Part shown: piece by piece, positions 7,792 to 16,228 of the stretch
Layout: each line of letters starts with the position of its first letter
Position numbering within the stretch: the stretch's first letter is position 1
Assembly: GCA_023896275.1 (NCBI GenBank)
Contig: MLDA01000015.1
Span: forward strand, 1 to 64,000
From: Kocuria rosea subsp. polaris
Lineage (GTDB): Bacteria; Actinomycetota; Actinomycetes; Actinomycetales; Micrococcaceae
DNA: 64,000 bases
Direction of reading: 5' to 3'
Translations under genes and position numbers: made by a program
Notes under the pieces: generated by a model
Seen by the model: only the letters and a program-made list of their open reading frames with translations
Database searches by the model: none
What the model was told of the DNA's origin: nothing

Positions 7792-9297
7792 CTAGTGCTT
7801 CTCGTTGGACGGGAACGCGAAGGACGCGCCCGATGCCTCGGAGAGCTCCGGCCAACGCGTCGTCACGGCCTTGGCCCGCGTGTAGAAGCGGATGCCGTCC
7901 GGGCCGTAGATGTGGTGGTCGCCGAACAGCGAGTCCTTCCAGCCGCCGAACGAGTGCCAGGCCACCGGGACCGGCAGCGGGACGTTGATGCCGACCATGC
8001 CGACCTGGATGCGGCGGGTGAACGTCCGCGCCGCGTAGCCGGAAGAGGTGAAGATCGCTGTGCCGTTGCCGTACGGGTTCGAATTGACCAGGTGAATGGC
8101 CTCCTCGAGGGAATCCACGCGCACGACGACGAGCACCGGCCCGAAGATCTCCTCCGAGTAGGCGCTCATCTCGGTCTTGACCTGATCGATCAGCGTCGGG
8201 CCGACGAAGAAGCCCTCCTCATGGCCCTCGACCACGAGGCCGCGGCCGTCGACGAGGATCGCCGCTCCGTCGGTCTCGGCCTCGCCGACGATCTTCTGGA
8301 TGCGGGACTTCGAAGCCGGGGTGATGACCGGGCCCATGTCGGCGTCCGGCTCCGTGCCGTTCTTGACCTTGACGTCCTGGGCGCGCTGGACCAGCTTGTC
8401 GACCACGAGGTCGCCGGCCTCGCCGACGGCCACGGCGACGGAGATCGCCATGCAGCGCTGACTGGCGGAGCCGAAGGCGGCCGCGGTCAGGTGGTCGGCG
8501 GCTACGTCCATGTCGGCGTCCGGCATGACGACGGCGTGGTTCTTGGCGCCGCCGAGGGCCTGGACGCGCTTGCCGTTCGCCGTGGCCGTCTCGTGCACGT
8601 ACTTGGCGATCGGGGTGGAGCCGACGAACGAGATCGCGTCGACGTCCGGGTGGGCCAGCAGGCCGTCAACCGCGTCCTTGCCGCCGTGCAGCACGTTGAA
8701 CACGCCGTCCGGCAGGCCGGCCTCCTTCCAGAGGCGGGCGAGGAACAGCGAGGCGGAGGGGTCGCGCTCGGAGGGCTTGAGGATGAACGCGTTGCCAGCA
8801 GCGATGGCCACGGGCGCCATCCACATCGGCACCATGACCGGGAAGTTGAACGGGGTGATGCCCGCGACGACGCCGACCGGCTGGCGGAAGGAGTGCACGT
8901 CGATGCCCGTGGCGACCTGGTCGGAGAAGTCGCCCTTGAGCGACTGCGAGATGCCGCACGCGTACTCGACGACCTCGAGGCCGCGCCCGATCTCGCCGGC
9001 CGCGTCGGAGAGCACCTTCCCGTGCTCGCTCGTGACGATCTTCGCGAGCTCGCCGGTGTTGGCGGCGAGCAGCTCGCGGAACTTGAAGAGCACGGCGGAG
9101 CGCTTGGCGATGGAGACCTCGGCCCAGGTGTCGGCCGCGGCCCGGGCCGCGGCGACGGCCGCGTTCAGGTCCTCAGTCGAGGCAAGCTGAAGGTCGCCGG
9201 TGACCTCGCCGGTCGCGGGGTTGTAGACGGGCTGCGTCTCGGAGCCGGTGCCGGCCGTCTCCTCGCCGTTGATGAAGTGGTTGATGCTGGTAGTCAT
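7792..9297 (-). CDS. iolA: CoA-acylating methylmalonate/malonate-semialdehyde dehydrogenase
   Basis: 501 aa, the size of IolA/MmsA. It turns malonate semialdehyde, the end product of inositol cleavage, into acetyl-CoA and CO2 with NAD+ and CoA. Seen in the sequence: an aldehyde-dehydrogenase fold starting HFINGEETAG, the PFNFPVMVPMWM cofactor region, and the catalytic Cys in GSASQRCMAISVAV near residue 281. I took the ATG at 9297 (AAGGA upstream); a longer frame to 9414 would add unconserved sequence overlapping the previous gene. It is the last gene of the minus-strand iol operon, 20 bases after the TIM-barrel gene, and is followed by a terminator. Confidence 0.93.
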   Translation of the reverse strand: MTTSINHFINGEETAGTGSETQPVYNPATGEVTGDLQLASTEDLNAAVAAARAAADTWAEVSIAKRSAVLFKFRELLAANTGELAKIVTSEHGKVLSDAAGEIGRGLEVVEYACGISQSLKGDFSDQVATGIDVHSFRQPVGVVAGITPFNFPVMVPMWMAPVAIAAGNAFILKPSERDPSASLFLARLWKEAGLPDGVFNVLHGGKDAVDGLLAHPDVDAISFVGSTPIAKYVHETATANGKRVQALGGAKNHAVVMPDADMDVAADHLTAAAFGSASQRCMAISVAVAVGEAGDLVVDKLVQRAQDVKVKNGTEPDADMGPVITPASKSRIQKIVGEAETDGAAILVDGRGLVVEGHEEGFFVGPTLIDQVKTEMSAYSEEIFGPVLVVVRVDSLEEAIHLVNSNPYGNGTAIFTSSGYAARTFTRRIQVGMVGINVPLPVPVAWHSFGGWKDSLFGDHHIYGPDGIRFYTRAKAVTTRWPELSEASGASFAFPSNEKH

Positions 9298-9317
9298 CTC
9301 TGTCCTTGCCTCGCTTG

Positions 9318-10193
9318 TCAGGCGCTCGCGCGCTTGATGAATTCGTTGATGGTCTGGTTCTGGTAGCGGGAGACCTCGTGCGCGTTCTCGTTCTCCGCGA
9401 AGACCGAAGAGCACATCACGGCGTCGTCGTTGTCGAGGAAGCCAATCTCGGCCAGGCCGCCGAAGAGCTCGTTCCAGTCGACATCGCCGTCGCCGATCTT
9501 CAGGTGCTGGTGGACACGTGCCGTGTTGCCGGCCGGGTTGCTGATGTAGCGCAACCCGTGCGAGGCACGGTGGTCCATGGTGTCCGCGATGTGCACAATC
9601 CGGACCTTGTCGCCTGCGGCGCGGAGGATGTCCAGCGGCGCGTCGTTCATGTGGAACGTGTGCGGGGCGACATACACCATGCCGATGTTCCGGGAGTTGA
9701 GGCCGCGGATGACGCGCAGGGCGGCCAGGCCCTCCTCCACGTAGTCGTCCGGGTGCGGATCGATTGCGACGTGGATGTCCTCGCGTTCGATGATCGGCAG
9801 CAGCTCCTCCATGGACTTGTAGAAGCTGGACTCGGACTGTTCCGGGTGTTCCGGGCGTCCGGAGAACTCAGTGCCGAACTGGTGCACACCCAGTTCGACG
9901 CCGATCTGCAGGGCGCGCTTCCAGTAGCGGACGGACGCCTCGCGCAACTGCTCGTCCGGGGAGGACCAGCGCAGGACGGGCAGGATGCTCGCCACCTGCA
10001 CGCCGGCGTCGTCGCACGCCCTACGGAACTTCCGCACGAGGTCGTCGTCCGCCTTGGGGTGCATGTAGAACGGGATCATGTCCGGGTGCGGGGTCAGCTG
10101 CAGGTACTCGTAGCCGAGGTCCGCGGCGATCGCGGGGAACTCCAGCAGCGCGTGCGAGTGGTGGAACGGTGTCGGGTCGAGGGCGATCTTCAT
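9318..10193 (-). CDS. Sugar phosphate isomerase/epimerase (IolH/IolE-like TIM barrel)
   Basis: 291 aa, a xylose-isomerase-like TIM barrel. Metal-site signatures include AIDPHPDDYVEEG near residue 145 and VRIVHIADTMDHR near 198, where Asp and His residues usually bind a divalent metal. Related genes in inositol clusters are called IolH or IolI; IolI interconverts inososes (2-keto-myo-inositol and 1-keto-D-chiro-inositol), which would fit a locus with several inositol dehydrogenases. The start overlaps the iolG stop as ATGA, so translation is coupled. The reaction is inferred from family and context. Confidence 0.8.
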   Translation of the reverse strand: MKIALDPTPFHHSHALLEFPAIAADLGYEYLQLTPHPDMIPFYMHPKADDDLVRKFRRACDDAGVQVASILPVLRWSSPDEQLREASVRYWKRALQIGVELGVHQFGTEFSGRPEHPEQSESSFYKSMEELLPIIEREDIHVAIDPHPDDYVEEGLAALRVIRGLNSRNIGMVYVAPHTFHMNDAPLDILRAAGDKVRIVHIADTMDHRASHGLRYISNPAGNTARVHQHLKIGDGDVDWNELFGGLAEIGFLDNDDAVMCSSVFAENENAHEVSRYQNQTINEFIKRASA

Positions 10194-11203
10194 CGGTACA
10201 GCTCCGGCTTCTCGTTCAGTTCCACGGTCACTTTCTCTCCGCTGGCCTGGGCTTTGACGCCGGCCTCGCAGCACGCGGCCGTCGCGTAGCCGTCCCACGC
10301 GTTCGGGCCGCCGACCTCCCCGCGGTGGGCGGCGTCGACCCAGGACTGGATCTCGCGGTCGTAGGCGGCGCCGAAGCGCTCCTCGAAGCCCGGGGTCACG
10401 TCGCCGCCGAAGCGGCCGGCCGTGCGCGTCACGGGCCCGTGGTCCAGCCCGATGTCGACGATGCCGTCCTCGAGGCTGGCCTGCGTGGCGACCTCGTAGC
10501 CGAACTTCGCGTTGACGAAGATCTCGACGTCGACGAGGACGCCGGAGGTGGTCTCGATGAGCACTTGCTGCGGATCGTGCTGGCCCTCCGGCGCGTTCCG
10601 GGTCGGCTTGCCGAGGCGGACCTGGACGGAGCTGATCTCCTCGCCCGTGAGATAGCGGACGACGTCGAACTCGTGCACCACGGAGTCGTTGATGAGCATC
10701 TCGTTGGTGAAGCCCGCGGGGGTGGACGGGTTGCGGTGGCGGCAGTGCAGCATGAGCAGCTCGCCGAGGTCGCCGCCGGAGATGATCTGCCCGAGCTTGG
10801 CGTAGTCGGCGTCGAAGCGGCGCATGAAGCCGACCTGGATGCGCTGGCGGCCCAGCTTCTGCTCGGCCTCGATGACGCGCCAGGACGTTGCCGCGTCGGG
10901 AGTCAGCGGCTTCTCACAGAGGATCGGGATGTCCCATTCGAGGGCCTTGATGAGGGCCTCCTCGTGCAGGAAGCCCGGGGTCGCAAGCAGGACGGCGTCG
11001 ACGCTTCCGGAAGCGTGGGCCTCCTCGAGCGAGCCGAAGACCTGCGCGCCGGGGATCGCCGCGGCGGCCTGGCCGGCGCGGTCGAGATCGATGTCGACGA
11101 CGGCGCTCACGCTCGCGCCGACGATGCGGGTGTGGATGCGGTCGATGTGGTCGGCGCCCATGCGGCCGGCGCCGACGACGGCGACTCGGAGGTTCTCGGT
11201 CAT
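10190..11203 (-). CDS. iolG: Inositol 2-dehydrogenase
   Basis: 337 aa. Gfo/Idh/MocA enzyme that oxidises myo-inositol to scyllo-inosose (2-keto-myo-inositol) with NAD+. It shows VAVVGAGRMGADHIDRI (GxGxxG), the LCEKPL lysine motif near residue 100, GFMRRFDADYAKL and a DSVVHEFDVVRYLTG segment carrying the catalytic His/Asp. The ATG at 11203 has AAAGG upstream. It lies between iolE (46-base gap) and the TIM-barrel gene (ATGA overlap), the expected core-operon position. The name rests on family plus operon context; three paralogues encoded at 1385-4579 may share or extend the substrate range. Confidence 0.87.
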   Translation of the reverse strand: MTENLRVAVVGAGRMGADHIDRIHTRIVGASVSAVVDIDLDRAGQAAAAIPGAQVFGSLEEAHASGSVDAVLLATPGFLHEEALIKALEWDIPILCEKPLTPDAATSWRVIEAEQKLGRQRIQVGFMRRFDADYAKLGQIISGGDLGELLMLHCRHRNPSTPAGFTNEMLINDSVVHEFDVVRYLTGEEISSVQVRLGKPTRNAPEGQHDPQQVLIETTSGVLVDVEIFVNAKFGYEVATQASLEDGIVDIGLDHGPVTRTAGRFGGDVTPGFEERFGAAYDREIQSWVDAAHRGEVGGPNAWDGYATAACCEAGVKAQASGEKVTVELNEKPELYR

Positions 11204-11249
11204 TGAATGCCTTTCGGTTGAGGGCGCCGTGGGCGGGCCCTGAGAGCGG

Positions 11250-12164
11250 CTAAAGGTGGGCGCGGGATCGGCAGGAGAGCAGGTAGTTGCGCGTGCGCTG
11301 GGCGATCGGCAGCGGGACATCGAAGCTCTTCACGGGGTACATGTCCTGCTCGACGATGCCGAAGATGTCCCGGCCGAGCCGCTCGCAGGCCTCGATGACC
11401 TCGCGCAGGTCCGGCAGCCCGCCCGGCGGCTCCGTCATGACGCCGGCCGTGTTGGCCCCGGCCCAGGTCATGTTCTCCGCGCGGACCGTGGCCAGGATGT
11501 CCGGGTTGATCTGCTTCAGGTGCAGGTAGCCGATGCGCTCGGGGTAGGCCTCGATCAGGCCGATGCTGCTGGCTCCGCCGTACTCGGCGTGGCCGGTGTC
11601 GAGGCAGAGGGTGACGAGTTCGCTGTCCGTGTTCTGCAGGAAGCGCTCGATGTCCGCCTGCCCTTCCACGTGCGAGTCGGCGTGGGAGTGGAACTGCTGC
11701 TGCAGCCCGAACTCCTCGCGCAGCCGGCGGCCGAGCTCGTTGTGGCCGTCGGTCAGGGACGTCCACTGCTCGGCGGTCAGCTCGCCCGGCTCCACGGCCT
11801 CGCCTGTGACGTCGTCGCGCCACATCGCGGGGATGACCACGATGTGCTCGCCGCCCATGGCAGCCGTGAGCTCGGCGACCTCGCGGGCCGGCTGCCAGGC
11901 CGCGTCCCACTGGTCCTTGCCGCGGTGGTACGCCGTGAACACGGTGCCGGCCGAGACCTTCAGGTTGCGCGCCTTGAGCTCGTCGGCGAGCCGGGCCGGG
12001 TCCGTGGGCAGGTAGCCGTGCGGGCCCAGTTCGATCCACTGGTAGCCGGCCTCGGCGACCTCGTCCAGGAAACGCTCCCACGGGGTCTGTTGCGGGTCGT
12101 TCGGGAACCAGACGCCCCACGAGTCGGGTGCTGTGCCGATGATGACGGAGCTGTTCTCGCTCAT
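11250..12164 (-). CDS. iolE: Myo-inosose-2 dehydratase
   Basis: 304 aa. Dehydrates scyllo-inosose to 3D-trihydroxycyclohexane-1,2-dione, the second step of inositol catabolism. The N-terminus IIGTAPDSWGVWFPND, followed by WERFLDEVAEAGYQWIELGPHGYLP, is typical of IolE. Metal-site acidic/His residues occur in FHSHADSHVEG and TLCLDTGHAEYGG. Nine bases separate it from the iolD stop. Confidence 0.94.
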   Translation of the reverse strand: MSENSSVIIGTAPDSWGVWFPNDPQQTPWERFLDEVAEAGYQWIELGPHGYLPTDPARLADELKARNLKVSAGTVFTAYHRGKDQWDAAWQPAREVAELTAAMGGEHIVVIPAMWRDDVTGEAVEPGELTAEQWTSLTDGHNELGRRLREEFGLQQQFHSHADSHVEGQADIERFLQNTDSELVTLCLDTGHAEYGGASSIGLIEAYPERIGYLHLKQINPDILATVRAENMTWAGANTAGVMTEPPGGLPDLREVIEACERLGRDIFGIVEQDMYPVKSFDVPLPIAQRTRNYLLSCRSRAHL

Positions 12165-12173
12165 GGTCTCTCC

Positions 12174-14135
12174 TTATGCTTCGCCCGCGTCGTTGCCACC
12201 CAGGAAGGGGCGCTGACGGGATTTGTGGTCCGTGTACGTCTGGTAGGCCTGCTGCGTCGACTCGAGGTCGGAGACCGAGCTGACGGGGACGTCCCACCAG
12301 GACTCGGAGCTGGGCGCGTCGATCAGCGGGTCGGACTCGATGTGGATGACGATCGGCCCGCTTCCCTCCGGTGCCGCCTTGGCCCGGGCGATCGACTCCT
12401 CGAGGTGTTGAATCGCGTTCTCCCCGGGCTCCACACGGTAGACGGTGGCGCCGAGGGATTCGGCGTTCGTGGCGAGGTCGACGGGCAGGGTGGGGCCGTC
12501 GTCGAACGTGTGCTTCTCGGCGTCGAGCTCCCGGTACTTGGTGCCGAAGCGCTGGGAGCCGAGCATCTCGGAGAGCGCCCCGATCGAGGCGTAGCCGTGG
12601 TTCTGGATGAGCACCACGATCAGTTTCAGGCCCTCGGCCACGGCCGTGACGAGCTCGGTGTGCATCATCAGGTAGGAGCCGTCGCCGACCATGACGACGA
12701 CGTCGCGCCCGTCGCTGCCGCCCGCCTCGGCAAGCGCGGCGCGCTTGACGCCCAGGCCGCCGGCGATCTCGTAGCCCATGCAGGAGAACGCGTACTCGAC
12801 GTGGTAGCCGAATGGGTCGGACACGCGCCACATCTTGTGCAGGTCCCCCGGCAGCGAGCCGGCCGCGCAGACGACGACGTCGCGGGAGTCCATCGCCCGG
12901 TTGGTCGCGCCGATGATGGCGTTCTGGCTCACGAGCGGAGCGTGGCGCTGCGCGAACGCCGCGTCGACCGTCGCGTCCCAGCGGGCCTTCTCGGCCTCGA
13001 CCTGCTCACGCAGCTCGACCGAGACCCGGGTGCCCCCGAGCGCCTCGTTGAGCGCCTCGAGCGCTTTGCGGGCATCGGCGACGATCGGCAGCGTGGTGCC
13101 GTGCTTGTAGGCATCGAGCGCGGCCACGTTGATGTTGACGAAGCTGACGTCGGGGTTCTGGAAGGCCGTGCGCGACGCCGTCGTGAAGTCCTCGTAGCGC
13201 GTGCCGACGCCGATGATCAGGTCCGCCTCGGCGGCGAGGGCGTTGGCCGCCGTCGTGCCCGTGGAGCCGATCGCGCCGAGGGCCTGCGGGTGGTCCCAGG
13301 CCAGCGTGCCCACGCCCGCCTGCGTCCAGCCCACGGGGATACCCGTGGACTCGGCCAACGTGCGCAGCGCGTCCGTGGCGAAGGCGTAGAGCACGCCGCC
13401 GCCAGCGACGATGAGCGGGCGCTTGGCCGCGCGGATGCGGCGCGCGGCCTCCGCGATGTCCTCCGGCTCGGGCGCCGGGCGGCGGATCCTCCACTCGCGC
13501 TCGGCGAGGAACTCCTCCGGGACGTCGATCGGCTCGGCCTGCACATCCTGCGGCAGCGAGATCGTCACGGCGCCGGTCTCGGCCGGATCCGTGAGCACGC
13601 GCAGACCGTGTGAGAGGGCGGAGAAGAGCTGCTCGGGGCGGGTCACGCGGTCGAAGTACTTGGACAGCGGGCGGAAGGCGTCGTTGACCGTGATGTCATA
13701 GCCGTGCGGGTGCTCGAGCTGCTGCAGCACCGGGTCAGCCGCGCGCGTCGCGAACGTGTCCGAGGGCAGCAGCAGGACCGGCAGCCGGTTGGCCGTGGCC
13801 AGCGCCGCGCCGGTGAGCAGGTTGGAAGAGCCCGGGCCGATCGACGTCGACACCGCGAACGTCTGCCGGCGGCGCGTGTGGCGCGCGTAGCCGACAGCCT
13901 GGTGGGACTGTGCCTGCTCGTTGCGGCCCTGGTAGTAGGGCATGAGGGTCGGGTCGGCGACCTGGTACTGCTTCAGGGCCTGACCGACGCCGGCGACGTT
14001 GCCGTGGCCGAAGATGCCGAACATGCCCGGGATCAGGCGTTCGCGGTAGCTCTCGCCGCCGACGCAGTCCACCGTGTACTGCCGGCCGAGGAACTCGACG
14101 ACGGCTTGCGAGACGGACATGGTCCGGGTGCTCAT
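12174..14135 (-). CDS. iolD: 3D-(3,5/4)-trihydroxycyclohexane-1,2-dione acylhydrolase (decyclizing)
   Basis: 653 aa. Thiamine-diphosphate enzyme that hydrolytically opens the diketone ring to 5-deoxy-D-glucuronate. The N-terminal ThDP-binding part has the activating-Glu region (VDCVGGESYRERLIPGMFGIFGHGN), and the C-terminal part has the GDGSYLMMHTEL pyrophosphate/Mg motif with a downstream Asn (IQNHGYASIG). The ATG at 14135 overlaps the stop of the preceding gene as ATGA. A longer frame to 14405 would run antisense-like through that gene and lacks family similarity. Confidence 0.95.
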   Translation of the reverse strand: MSTRTMSVSQAVVEFLGRQYTVDCVGGESYRERLIPGMFGIFGHGNVAGVGQALKQYQVADPTLMPYYQGRNEQAQSHQAVGYARHTRRRQTFAVSTSIGPGSSNLLTGAALATANRLPVLLLPSDTFATRAADPVLQQLEHPHGYDITVNDAFRPLSKYFDRVTRPEQLFSALSHGLRVLTDPAETGAVTISLPQDVQAEPIDVPEEFLAEREWRIRRPAPEPEDIAEAARRIRAAKRPLIVAGGGVLYAFATDALRTLAESTGIPVGWTQAGVGTLAWDHPQALGAIGSTGTTAANALAAEADLIIGVGTRYEDFTTASRTAFQNPDVSFVNINVAALDAYKHGTTLPIVADARKALEALNEALGGTRVSVELREQVEAEKARWDATVDAAFAQRHAPLVSQNAIIGATNRAMDSRDVVVCAAGSLPGDLHKMWRVSDPFGYHVEYAFSCMGYEIAGGLGVKRAALAEAGGSDGRDVVVMVGDGSYLMMHTELVTAVAEGLKLIVVLIQNHGYASIGALSEMLGSQRFGTKYRELDAEKHTFDDGPTLPVDLATNAESLGATVYRVEPGENAIQHLEESIARAKAAPEGSGPIVIHIESDPLIDAPSSESWWDVPVSSVSDLESTQQAYQTYTDHKSRQRPFLGGNDAGEA

Positions 14136-15070
14136 GAGGCGTTCTCCGTTTCGGATTCGTTCTGTGCGGTGCGGTGCAGGAGCGAGGCGGCCGCGGAGAC
14201 GGCGCCCTCGACGTCTCCGTCCGCGGGGTAGAGCAGAGTGCGGCCGACTGTCAGGCCCTGCACGCCCGGCAGGGCGAGCGCCGCGCCCCACGAGGCGAAG
14301 ACCTCGTCCGGACGGGACGACGGGTCTCCGCCGAGCAGCACGGTCGGCATCGTGGTGGAAGCCATGACGCGCTCCATCTCGTCGACGACGGGCAGTTTCA
14401 TCCACTTGTACGCGCTGCTGGCGCCGAGACCGGAGGCGATCGCCACGGACTTGATGACGGCGTCGGGGGTCAGGTCGTTGCGGGCGCGGCCCTCAACGCA
14501 CTGGGACAGGAACGGCTCGACCATGGAGATCAGCCCGTGTGCGGTCAGCTCGTCGATCGCGTGCGCGGTGTCCTCCAGGAGGGAGGCCGTCGCCGGATCG
14601 TCGTAGGCGATGCGGGTGAGCATCTTGCCGCCGTCGGCCCCGAGATCCGCGAGCGACTGGGCGGTGTGACCGGTGAAGCGGTCGTCGAACTCGTTCACGA
14701 AGCCGGCCAGGCCGCCGCGGTTCATCGAACCGAAGAGCAGCTTGCCGTCCAGCGCACCGAGCAGGAGCAGGTCGTCCATGATGTCCGGGCTGGCCAGCAC
14801 GCCGTCAACGGCGGGGTTGGCCAGCGCGGCCTGCATGCGGTCCAGCAGCTCGCGGCGGTCGTTCATCGCCGTCGGATTGCCCTGGGCGCCCATCGCCCCG
14901 CGGGCCGTGTGGTCGGCGGCGACGATGAAGTTCTGCTCACCGAGCCTTGGGCCCGGGTGGCGGCGCCGCTGCGCGGCGGCCCGGGCGACGGCCTCCGGGT
15001 CCTCGAGGCGGATGCGAGTCAGTGATTCGTAGCGCCGCGGGTCTTCGCAGTCGATCTCGGTGCTGATCAT
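14132..15070 (-). CDS. Cgl0159-type (beta/alpha)8 aldolase of inositol catabolism
   Basis: 312 aa TIM-barrel protein of the type found in actinobacterial iol operons next to iolC (from memory, NCBI calls the group Cgl0159 family). It resembles deoxyribose-phosphate/class I aldolases: NFIVAADHTARGAMGAQGNP near residue 42, MNRGGLAGFVNEFDDRFTGH near 120, and a Lys in SSAYKWMKLPVVDEMERVM that could be the Schiff-base residue. No other IolJ-type aldolase is present, so I infer it splits 6-phospho-5-dehydro-2-deoxygluconate into dihydroxyacetone phosphate and malonate semialdehyde. ATGA overlaps join it to iolC upstream and iolD downstream. Confidence 0.82.
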   Translation of the reverse strand: MISTEIDCEDPRRYESLTRIRLEDPEAVARAAAQRRRHPGPRLGEQNFIVAADHTARGAMGAQGNPTAMNDRRELLDRMQAALANPAVDGVLASPDIMDDLLLLGALDGKLLFGSMNRGGLAGFVNEFDDRFTGHTAQSLADLGADGGKMLTRIAYDDPATASLLEDTAHAIDELTAHGLISMVEPFLSQCVEGRARNDLTPDAVIKSVAIASGLGASSAYKWMKLPVVDEMERVMASTTMPTVLLGGDPSSRPDEVFASWGAALALPGVQGLTVGRTLLYPADGDVEGAVSAAASLLHRTAQNESETENAS

Positions 15071-16059
15071 GCGGAGGCCTCCGTTTCGGGGACGAGCCGG
15101 CCGCGCTCGGTGAGCAGGGCCACGACCTCGTCGCTGGTGGGCATCGCGTCGGCGCAGGAGAGCCTCGACGCGACGATGGCGCCGGCGGCGTTGGCGAAGT
15201 CGAGGACCTGGGCGAGCGGCCAGCCGGCCAACAGGCCGTGCACGAACGCCCCGCCGAAGGAGTCGCCGGCGCCGAGGCCGTTGAGTGTCTCGACCGGTAC
15301 GGGCGCAGAGACGACCCGCTCGGTGCGGGTCTTGGCCATGACGCCCTCCGGGCCGAGCTTGACGACGGCGATCTCGACGCCGGCCTCGAGCAGCCGGTCG
15401 GCCTGCTCGTCGGGGGTGCCCGCGCCGACGGCGACGGAGCACTCCTCGTCGTTGCCGATCGCGACGGTGACGTGGGGCAGGACCTTGGCGACCTGCGCCC
15501 GGGCCTCCTCGACGGACTCCCAGAACATCGGCCGGTAGTCCAGGTCGAGCACGGTGTACTGCCCGTCGGCCAGAGTGTCGCGGGAGCGGGCCTCGTGGGC
15601 GGCGAGGTGGGCGGTGCGGCTAGGCTCCTGGCACAGCCCGGTCACCGTCGACCAGAAGATCCGCGCGTCGCGGATGGCGTCGGTGTCCAGCTCCTCGGCC
15701 CGCAGCTGCAGGTCGGGCGCCGTCGGGAAGCGGCCGTAGAAGTAGAGCGGGAACTTCTGTTCCTCGGGGAGGATCGCGCAGAAGGTGGCGGGCGTCTGCA
15801 GGCCCTCGACGCCGGAGACGTAGCGGTCGTCGACGCCGAACTTGGCCAGCTCGCCGTGCAGGTACTCGCCGAACGGGTCCTGCCCGGTGCGGGTGACGAC
15901 GGCGGTCCGGTCGCCGTGGCGGGCCGCGGCGACGGCCACGTTGGAGGGCGAACCTCCCAGGTACTTGCCGAAGGACTCGACGCGGTCCAGCGTCACGCCG
16001 ACGTCGTTGGGGTAGATGTCAACGCTGATGCGTCCCATCGTCAAGAGGTCGAAGCTCAC
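15067..16059 (-). CDS. iolC: 5-dehydro-2-deoxygluconokinase
   Basis: 330 aa PfkB/ribokinase-family kinase that phosphorylates DKG to DKGP. Seen: the N-terminal sugar-binding GGSPSNVAVAAARHGDRTAVV (about 35-55) and the second PfkB signature NGLGAGDSFGGAFVHGLL near residue 265, with the catalytic Asp in GAGDS. The start is a GTG at 16059 with GGAAGGAAGG upstream. It is the first gene of the seven-gene iol operon and has its own promoter and two GntR-type sites upstream. Confidence 0.94.
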   Translation of the reverse strand: MSFDLLTMGRISVDIYPNDVGVTLDRVESFGKYLGGSPSNVAVAAARHGDRTAVVTRTGQDPFGEYLHGELAKFGVDDRYVSGVEGLQTPATFCAILPEEQKFPLYFYGRFPTAPDLQLRAEELDTDAIRDARIFWSTVTGLCQEPSRTAHLAAHEARSRDTLADGQYTVLDLDYRPMFWESVEEARAQVAKVLPHVTVAIGNDEECSVAVGAGTPDEQADRLLEAGVEIAVVKLGPEGVMAKTRTERVVSAPVPVETLNGLGAGDSFGGAFVHGLLAGWPLAQVLDFANAAGAIVASRLSCADAMPTSDEVVALLTERGRLVPETEASA

Positions 16060-16108
16060 TTCGTCCTGCCTTCCTTCCGAATTCCGGTGGATCAGGCACT
16101 CAATCCAT

Positions 16109-16124
16109 TGTGATGCCTGTCACC
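16109..16124. promoter_or_regulatory. CRP/GlxR-like box at the iolC promoter
   Basis: TGTGA-N6-TCACC matches the CRP/GlxR consensus TGTGA-N6-TCACA in all but one of ten fixed positions. It overlaps the predicted iolC start region, so binding would repress. A 12-base part of it (CCATTGTGATGC, 16105-16116) is repeated exactly in the leader of the transporter gene at 18128-18139. No CRP-type gene is in the window; assignment is by motif only. Confidence 0.4.
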
Positions 16125-16153
16125 GACTACTCAACTACACATGACTATGTCCT
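16124..16153 (-). promoter_or_regulatory. Predicted iolC promoter
   Basis: By analogy with the transporter promoter: TAGTCG as -10 (16129-16124) and AGGACA as -35 (16153-16148) with an 18-base spacer. A degenerate operator TGTCCTGTCA (16148-16157) overlaps this -35, and the perfect palindrome at 16164-16173 lies immediately upstream. Confidence 0.4.
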
Positions 16154-16163
16154 GTCAAATGTA

Positions 16164-16173
16164 TGTCAGGACA
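16164..16173. promoter_or_regulatory. Probable GntR operator 3 (TGTCAGGACA)
   Basis: A perfect TGTC-N2-GACA palindrome 16 bases from a degenerate copy at 16148-16157 that covers the predicted -35. Two sites on one side of the promoter suggest cooperative repression of the main iol operon. Confidence 0.6.
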
Positions 16174-16185
16174 AATGAACCTTTT

Positions 16186-16220
16186 GGGGTGCGCCGCATA
16201 CGGGGGCCGCGGCGCACCCC
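16186..16220 (-). terminator. Hairpin between the tautomerase gene and the iolC promoter
   Basis: Arms GGGGTGCGCCGC (16186-16197) and its complement (16209-16220) pair perfectly. It lies 8 bases beyond the tautomerase stop on the minus strand. There is no U-run, so it is an imperfect intrinsic terminator, but its placement separates the transporter unit from the iolC operon. Confidence 0.5.
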
Positions 16221-16228
16221 TGGCCGAA

